A stretch of 64,000 bases of DNA. Origin: Phallusia fumigata. Its lineage: Eukaryota > Chordata > Ascidiacea > Phlebobranchia > Ascidiidae. Shown piece after piece: positions 57,801 through 64,000 of the stretch (the stretch's first letter is position 1; each line of letters opens with the position of its first letter). The stretch spans positions 1 through 64,000 of the forward strand of contig QXVZ01029315.1 of the NCBI GenBank assembly GCA_008931825.1. Direction: 5' to 3'. The notes under the pieces were generated by a model that did no database searches, was not told where the DNA came from, and saw nothing but the letters and a program-made list of their open reading frames with translations. The position numbers and the translations under genes are program-made.

Positions 57801-60800
57801 GATCTCGCGGCAAGCAGCGGGGCACTTACACAAGTCGGGACCAAAGTCTATCTATCAAACATAAAACACTTTGGCCGTGTTTGATAGATGAACTTTGGTC
57901 CCGGATGGAGTAAGTGCCCCGCTGCTTGCCGCGAGATCAAAAAAANNNNNNNNNNNNNNNNNNNNNNNNNNNNNNNNNNNNNNNNNNNNNNNNNNNNNNN
58001 NNNNNNNNNNNNNNNNNNNNNNNNNNNNNNNNNNNNNNNNNNNNNNNNNNNNNNNNNNNNNNNNNNNNNNNNNNNNNNNNNNNNNNNNNNNNNNNNNNNN
58101 NNNNNNNNNNNNNNNNNNNNNNNNNNNNNNNNNNNNNNNNNNNNNNNNNNNNNNNNNNNNNNNNNNNNNNNNNNNNNNNNNNNNNNNNNNNNNNNNNNNN
58201 NNNNNNNNNNNNNNNNNNNNNNNNNNNNNNNNNNNNNNNNNNNNNNNNNNNNNNNNNNNNNNNNNNNNNNNNNNNNNNNNNNNNNNNNNNNNNNNNNNNN
58301 NNNNNNNNNNNNNNNNNNNNNNNNNNNNNNNNNNNNNNNNNNNNNNNNNNNNNNNNNNNNNNNNNNNNNNNNNNNNNNNNNNNNNNNNNNNNNNNNNNNN
58401 NNNNNNNNNNNNNNNNNNNNNNNNNNNNNNNNNNNNNNNNNNNNNNNNNNNNNNNNNNNNNNNNNNNNNNNNNNNNNNNNNNNNNNNNNNNNNNNNNNNN
58501 NNNNNNNNNNNNNNNNNNNNNNNNNNNNNNNNNNNNNNNNNNNNNNNNNNNNNNNNNNNNNNNNNNNNNNNNNNNNNNNNNNNNNNNNNNNNNNNNNNNN
58601 NNNNNNNNNNNNNNNNNNNNNNNNNNNNNNNNNNNNNNNNNNNNNNNNNNNNNNNNNNNNNNNNNNNNNNNNNNNNNNNNNNNNNNNNNNNNNNNNNNNN
58701 NNNNNNNNNNNNNNNNNNNNNNNNNNNNNNNNNNNNNNNNNNNNNNNNNNNNNNNNNNNNNNNNNNNNNNNNNNNNNNNNNNNNNNNNNNNNNNNNNNNN
58801 NNNNNNNNNNNNNNNNNNNNNNNNNNNNNNNNNNNNNNNNNNNNNNNNNNNNNNNNNNNNNNNNNNNNNNNNNNNNNNNNNNNNNCTCGCGGCAAGCAGC
58901 GGGGCACTTACACAAGCCGGGACCAAAGTCTATCTATCAAACATAAAACACTTTGGCCGTGTTTGATAGATGAACTTTGGTCCCGGATGGAGTAAGTGCC
59001 CCGCTGCTTGCCGCGAGATCAAAAAAATGTACCGTAAACCGGTAGACGCATCCGGTGTGAATCAGCCTTAAGCTTTATAACAACGTCCAATGCAATATTT
59101 GACCGAATTTCCCTAAAAATCGTAAATCGATGCAAAATTATATTTCGAAAAGACTTTTAAAAGTTAGCCACCGAAACAAAATTTAATTTGACAAACCGGT
59201 AAAAACCACAATAAGCTACGCCAAGCTAAATCAATGCGAATTTGCACATTAACAAATATTTGGCGCCATGCTTTAACGGAAACGTCGGTCACGGATTGAA
59301 GTCCAATAATCGCGATTTGCAACACGGGTGATGACTTGAAAATAAAACTTACATTATTAACATGGGCTCGTTCAATCAAGTCGGCAAGACAAACGACAAT
59401 CGCTCCGAGCAAGGAGCTGTGTGGCGACAGTACGTCCGCACGATGGAGCCCTTTGCGGATTAGCATCTCGCAATTTGATGCGCTTGTCAAGTGTGGAAGA
59501 ATTTCAAAAACCTAAACGGTAAAGTAACAGGGAATTGTTAAGCAGGGGAATCCAAAGCGAAAGTCGAATGCAAATTTTTGTACGGAATTAATTATTGAAA
59601 AGGATTGGGGCGACCCGAAAAATCGAAATAACGCACAGAGGGGTTAAATTCAAACTGACAATAACGGCAGATTGGGGGTTAACGACATTTGACACGTTGT
59701 AACGTCACTGGTAAGCACTTCAAGAAAATCGCGACGGAAAAGTGCATTTGGATATGTATAGAAATATGTATGAGACGTCATTTATTTTGAGAGATTCAAT
59801 TTCAAATGTGACATATAAAACGTAACCTAAACGAGATAACGAAGATAAAATTAATTCAAATCAGTTCAATTTAACAAGCTGGAGACAGGCGTATTGTGAC
59901 CTAACACAGGTCANTTTTTGACCTCGCGGCAAGCAGCGGGGCACTTACACAAGCCGGGACCAAAGTCTATCTATCAAACATAAAACACTTTGGCCGTGTT
60001 TGATAGATGAACTTTGGTCCCGGATGGAGTAAGTGCCCCGCTGCTTGCCGCGAGATCAAAAAAATGTACCGTAAACCGGTAGACGCATCCGGTGTGAATC
60101 AGCCTTAAGCTTTATAACAACGTCCAATGCAATATTTGACCGAATTTCCCTAAAAATCGTAAATCGATGCAAAATTATATTTCGAAAAGACTTTTAAAAG
60201 TTAGCCACCGAAACAAAATTTAATTTGACAAACCGGTAAAAACCACAATAAGCTACGCCAAGCTAAATCAATGCGAATTTGCACATTAACAAATATTTGG
60301 CGCCATGCTTTAACGGAAACGTCGGTCACGGATTGAAGTCCAATAATCGCGATTTGCAACACGGGTGATGACTTGAAAATAAAACTTACATTATTAACAT
60401 GGGCTCGTTCAATCAAGTCGGCAAGACAAACGACAATCGCTCCGAGCAAGGAGCTGTGTGGCGACAGTACGTCCGCACGATGGAGCCCTTTGCGGATTAG
60501 CATCTCGCAATTTGATGCGCTTGTCAAGTGTGGAAGAATTTCAAAAACCTAAACGGTAAAGTAACAGGGAATTGTTAAGCAGGGGAATCCAAAGCGAAAG
60601 TCGAATGCAAATTTTTGTACGGAATTAATTATTGAAAAGGATTGGGGTGACCCGAAAAATCGAAATAACGCACAGAGGGGTTAAATTCAAACTGACAATA
60701 ACGGCAGATTGGGGGTTAACGACATTTGACACGTTGTAACGTCACTGGTAAGCACTTCAAGAAAATCGCGACGGAAAAGTGCATTTAGATATGTATAGAA

Positions 60801-63732
60801 ATATGTATGAGAAGTCATTTATTTTGAGAGATTCAATTTCAGATGTGACATATAAAACGTAACCTAAACGAGATAACGAAGATAAAATTAATTCAAATCA
60901 GTTCAATTTAACAAGCTGGAGACAGGCGTATTGTGACCTAACACAGGTCATTGGGACTCACACTACTGCTGATGACATACTGTAGCTTTGGGTAGATTTT
61001 CCAAAACATTCTTGATGTAAATTGTACTTTTATTTTCATTTTCCGTCACGTACGAGAGTTTTTATGTCAGTATCCAAAATAGTATTTTGTTTGTTCATAA
61101 TGTCAAGGTCGTTTACGATACTCGCCATTTTTTCTAAAAATAGAAACAGCAAAAGCGCCCAGACCGTTTTTCTAATTTAGGCAGAGTTTCAGCAAAAGAT
61201 GTGAAAAAAGGAACCAACACATACCAATCTCAGACAGCGTTCATCATTTTCGTACTCAACAAGTGTTGTCACAACGTTGGAAAGCGGTTCACGGTCCTTT
61301 GAGGCTAAAAGCATACAAGGGACAGACAGCGTTGGTTCGATAAACAAGACCGATAGCGGGTAAACAACGAATCCACTCATACCGATCATGTATTCCTGAT
61401 GAAACTTCGTTCGAAACGTTGTGAGAGCTGATATTCGAATGTCAACATGGTCACATGACAACACGTCACGGATGCTGTCCAGTGTAGATACATTCCTGTA
61501 ATGTAACGTATCATTTGATCGTGAGGTGCTTGTTACTTTATGCGAAACAGCTGTAAGAAATGAAATCACATGTTGCGAAGTTTACTACCAGTGAACGATC
61601 TACAAAGNTCGTTCGAAACGTTGTGAGAGCTGATATTCGAATGTCAACATGGTCACATGACAACACGTCACGGATGCTGTCCAGTGTAGATACATTCCTG
61701 TAATGTAACGTATCATTTGATCGTGAGGTGCTTGTTACTTTATGCGAAACAGCTGTAAGAAATGAAATCACATGTTGCGAAGTTTACTACCAGTGAACGA
61801 TCTACAAAGCATGTGGGTCCCATAGTAAACAAAAAATACGCCTTGGGTGCCCGTCTGTGCACAACTTCACCTACCTACTCTTACTGAACTAAAAATTGAC
61901 CGATTTTTTGTTAAAAGCGGGCACAAACCGGCGCTAGACGAGAAAAACACAGAGTGAGCAGTATATGTATCTCCTTCATATAAGTGGGGCCATTATTTAT
62001 TATTCAGGCAAGGAATTCTACCTTTGCCAATTTACGATATGTTGTTGAGCAAAAAACGCCTTCATAAACACGCCATTTGGACCATGATATATACCAAATG
62101 AGTCAGACAAAGAAATTAACAAGACAACACACTGACAACACCAACCATAAATATAGGTAGACAAGGAACTTTCCAACTGCAGCGTCAAGAAAACTTTGCC
62201 CAGGTGTCGATCGCACATGAGCTTCAGAAACATCAATCATCGCATCCTTGTGCAAACTCATCAGCAGTGACGTCGCACGTTTGACGTCATCGTCTGCGAT
62301 CCAAAAATACACGTTTCATCGACACACCTTAACCTATAGGCAGACCTGTCCATATTGGGTCGCGGACAAGAAGTTTAACACGTGAGTGACACGCTTGACT
62401 GAACACTGCAGTGATTATTGGGCGAGGTTGAGTGATTCGTTTTGCTTTAAATATTCGCCGCTTTGGTCGAAATCTAAGGTGGTGGTCCTGTGTGTACAAA
62501 CACGGCCGGTCGTTTATAACAAAACATGCCATGTTGGAAGTTAATGTTAAAGGTCAATATTTACACACAATTTTGTGACGGCAGTTTGAATTATAGATGT
62601 TGCGAGACTTCGTAAACATAAATCAGACTCAGCATGTGACTCGCAATTAACTTACCAATGACTTTTCTTGAATCGTTGTCTATCACTTGCACTAACAGGT
62701 CCAGATACAAAGCCCGACTCATCGGACAACGGTTGGACCTAAAATGCATATTTTAAAACGTTGTGACCGTCTTATTAGGTCTCTAGAATTCAGCGACAGG
62801 CATTTTTTCAAACGCTTGACCTTTTTACGTGTGTATAGAAACATGTGGAACATTACCATTCCAAATACTTGTGCTTGGATTTTGAAAGTCATAAATTCTA
62901 AACCTTTGGGAATGTTATGCTTATGGTAAAACAGTTTTGTCTGAAAAACCTAAAATTACAATTTAATTTTCACCTTCAAACAATTATAATTTCGCCATGC
63001 ATAGTTTAGTTGTCGACACTGCGCCACATTGTTACTGCTGGCTTTATTAAACAGTAGATATGAACAGTAGAGATGTTTAAAACAGTAGAGATGAAGAAGA
63101 ATTCATCCAACGGGCAATTTGTCTCGCATACCAAAGGGGTACATAAATATTTTTAAATGGTGTCTTTAAACCCGCCAACTGACTTCTTTTAAAACATAGG
63201 ATTTATCAAATGATAAAAAAAGGGCGATAAATTTATGCAAAACCGCATTGCTTCCAACCATGAAAAGTAGGACGTGCAACATCAACATCTGCATACAGGA
63301 GTGAAAATGAAAACGTTGTAGCGTGTGGAGTTCGACATGAAAGGCAAAACCGCGTGCTCGCTGACTTACACCACTCTCCCTTCGCAACAACAAAACACGT
63401 CCACAACTCGCCCAACTGGAAACGCCGAGAATAACTCCCAAAGCCGAACTACACAAGAAACGCCCACAACAAAAATCTATTCTAAGGTGACTGTTTACGT
63501 CAGTTTGAGGCCGCGTCCAGAGGTCAAGCAGACGGGGGGTAGCGGGCTTACAGTGATTTTGTTCCCGGATTTTGGCCCAAATCGTGATCGGGTGTCGTGA
63601 TGCTACTCACCGTGAACCGATCCAGTAATTGGGGGAGAGGAAGGTCAGAATGATCGTGACGCCATCGGTCAAGTTTAGTGCAGTCTGGTTCTTGCACGAT
63701 GTGGAAGCGTACTTGGCCTGAAGTCGCATCAG
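51813..63732 (-). CDS. THADA: THADA, nine exons of the C-terminal part; enters from right edge, C-terminus not resolved
   Basis: Large armadillo/HEAT-type protein; in human and yeast (Trm732) it partners FTSJ1/Trm7 for 2'-O-methylation of tRNA position 32. Exons found by eye: 63732-63611, 62738-62656, 62293 to about 62129, 61550-61383, 61304-61225, 60548-60390 (second copy 59511-59353), 57391-57127, 52593-52471, 52009-51813; about 454 codons. Matches to human THADA as I recall it: WIGSRSNRCPMSRALYLDLL with WLAKRQNPCLVTRAVYIDIL; DHVDIRISALTTF with FPEVRSLTLEALL; WLQLSLRVFAPGVEDSTEVR with WVQLVILSCEDHLPTESR; WRLLLAMLIDEDESVRLNAS with WKCVLTLLQSEEQAVRDAAT. Order is the same as in human. Phases agree throughout; the third exon's donor (about 62129) is the weakest call. 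The last exon ends in a clear donor (AGCGAG|GTAAGG), so more coding sequence is expected. Neighbour ZFP36 lies downstream in convergent orientation. Confidence 0.82.
53236..53245. promoter_or_regulatory. Extended E-box GTCACGTGAC in THADA intron
   Basis: Perfect 10-bp palindrome of CLEAR/M-box/USF type. It lies about 1.1 kb from a second identical site. Binding inferred only. Confidence 0.4.
54327..54336. promoter_or_regulatory. Extended E-box GTCACGTGAC in THADA intron
   Basis: Second perfect copy in the same intron, in a CGTCACGTGACG context. Binding inferred only. Confidence 0.4.
56395..56435. repeat. Perfect 13-bp inverted repeat (hairpin) in THADA intron
   Basis: AGGCGTTACCTAA and TTAGGTAACGCCT are exact reverse complements separated by a 15-nt loop. 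Too short for a typical microRNA precursor; could be the remnant ends of a tiny foldback element or a paired regulatory site. Confidence 0.75.
57753..57945. mobile_element. PIF/Harbinger-like foldback MITE, left part, cut by assembly gap
   Basis: Starts AGGCTGATTCACACCGG, preceded by TAA. It continues into a near-perfect palindrome (GATCTCGCGGCAAGCAGCGG and its reverse complement) around a loop of about 16 nt. The end after GATCAAAAAAA is lost in Ns. The matching right end at 59068 is followed by TAA. A 3-bp TAA target duplication and long terminal inverted repeats fit a nonautonomous PIF/Harbinger element of about 260 bp in all. No transposase is present. Confidence 0.6.
57946..58885. other. 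Assembly gap, 940 Ns
   Basis: The gap falls inside two partial copies of the same palindromic MITE. A long perfect hairpin is hard to clone, sequence and assemble, so the true missing length may be much smaller, even zero. Any reading frame drawn across it is meaningless. Confidence 0.95.
58886..59068. mobile_element. Same foldback MITE, right part
   Basis: Begins CTCGCGGCAAGCAGC, contains the full palindrome and ends CATCCGGTGTGAATCAGCCT followed by TAA at 59069-59071. It mirrors the left end at 57753 with only two differences in the outer 55 bp, so the two parts probably belong to one insertion. Confidence 0.6.
59353..59511 (-). CDS. THADA: Second copy of a 53-codon THADA exon (probable assembly artefact)
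   Basis: Identical exon to 60548-60390 (VFEILPHLTSASNCEML at its start, LIERAHVNN at its end), again flanked by TTTAG acceptor and GTAAGT donor. Phase 0 at both ends, so both copies could be spliced in frame if the duplication were real. Human THADA has one such segment. The copy adjoins a single-N join, so I treat it as an artefact. Confidence 0.7.
59921..60105. mobile_element. Third copy of the foldback MITE right part, within the 1-kb duplication
   Basis: Same palindrome and right terminus as 58886-59068, displaced by 1037 bp. Not an independent insertion: the flanking sequence is duplicated with it. Confidence 0.7.
61407..61809. repeat. Exact 201-bp tandem duplication around a single N, covers most of a THADA exon
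   Basis: 61407-61607 and 61609-61809 are identical, with an N at 61608. The segment includes the acceptor and the first part of the THADA exon 61550-61383, so a false partial exon appears at about 61752-61609. Confidence 0.9.
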
Positions 63733-64000
63733 CTGCGGGACAAGGAAATGTCAACTGCAAGCAACGTATTGAAAAATTTTTTTAACAAAGCACAAAATCA
63801 GTATTGGGCTCTTACACCGGCGAAAAACGTTTGGGAATATTGTCGTTAATCTCCCTTTGGCTTAGATGTAGATTCTTAGCCGATTGTGTTTAGATCGAAT
63901 TTGCGATTAAACAATTCCAAACTGAACCGCTTTATCGCCCACTAGCGGCAAACCAAAAATGTGATGGAATTTACAAATTGATCACGTACACAATGGGTAT
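63733..64000 (-). other. THADA intron reaching the right edge, nothing recognised
   Basis: The acceptor CCCGCAG at 63733 opens the rightmost recognised exon; an alternative acceptor 22 nt upstream would bring an in-frame TGA. No preceding THADA exon is visible before the window ends. Confidence 0.5.

Larger units (their letters stand above)
58886..60950. repeat. About 1.03-kb tandem duplication around a single N, includes a THADA exon
   Basis: 58886-59913 and 59923-60950 are the same sequence shifted by 1037 bp with about four substitutions; the N is at 59914. Each copy contains the MITE right part and the 53-codon THADA exon with acceptor and donor. An unmerged allelic or contig-end overlap is the likeliest cause. 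Confidence 0.85.

Noticed and set aside
57848-58995. Long open frames across the N gap
   Set aside because: They consist of unknown bases and the palindromic MITE; no coding meaning.

Overview
The window is chordate nuclear DNA, most probably from a solitary ascidian of the Ciona type; Ciona savignyi is my best guess but is not proven. The reasons are short introns (61 to 600 bp is typical), proteins that match vertebrate families motif by motif, and an assembly style in which single N characters separate tandem copies differing by 0 to about 5 percent. That pattern is expected when two very different haplotypes of a highly polymorphic diploid are stitched together.

Three protein genes can be supported. 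(1) Positions 12051 to 331, minus strand: the first 30 coding exons (about 1442 codons, every splice phase consistent) of a trithorax/MLL-type histone H3K4 methyltransferase (KMT2A/B). They run from a start codon followed by a menin-binding FPxRP motif, through the CXXC finger and three PHD fingers, into the bromodomain. The extended PHD, FYRN/FYRC and SET parts lie beyond the left edge. Between two conserved KMT2 blocks the gene carries two Myb/SANT domains of the telobox type, an arrangement I do not know from any described KMT2 protein. (2) Positions 35881 to 37634, plus strand: a complete two-exon ZFP36 (tristetraprolin/TIS11) gene, 391 codons, with twin CCCH fingers and a C-terminal CNOT1-binding motif. 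(3) Positions 63732 to 51813, minus strand: nine exons from the C-terminal part of THADA, the partner of the tRNA 2'-O-methyltransferase FTSJ1. In human, THADA and ZFP36L2 are direct neighbours on 2p21, so this pair is probably an old chordate linkage.

The rest is noncoding as far as I can see. About 23.6 kb lies between the divergent KMT2 and ZFP36 starts, and about 14 kb between the 3' ends of ZFP36 and THADA. Both are CpG-rich and hold several perfect CRE (TGACGTCA) and TCACGTGA E-box palindromes, which suggests regulatory DNA for the immediate-early type gene ZFP36. In contrast, about 6.9 to 13.1 kb is strikingly CpG-poor. A PIF/Harbinger-like foldback MITE sits in a THADA intron next to a 940-N gap. 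Six tandem duplications, each at a single N, look like assembly or haplotype artefacts; two of them copy THADA exon sequence.

Functionally the genes do not form an operon-like set. One is a chromatin regulator, one an mRNA-decay factor and one a tRNA-modification cofactor. Their link is positional rather than biochemical.
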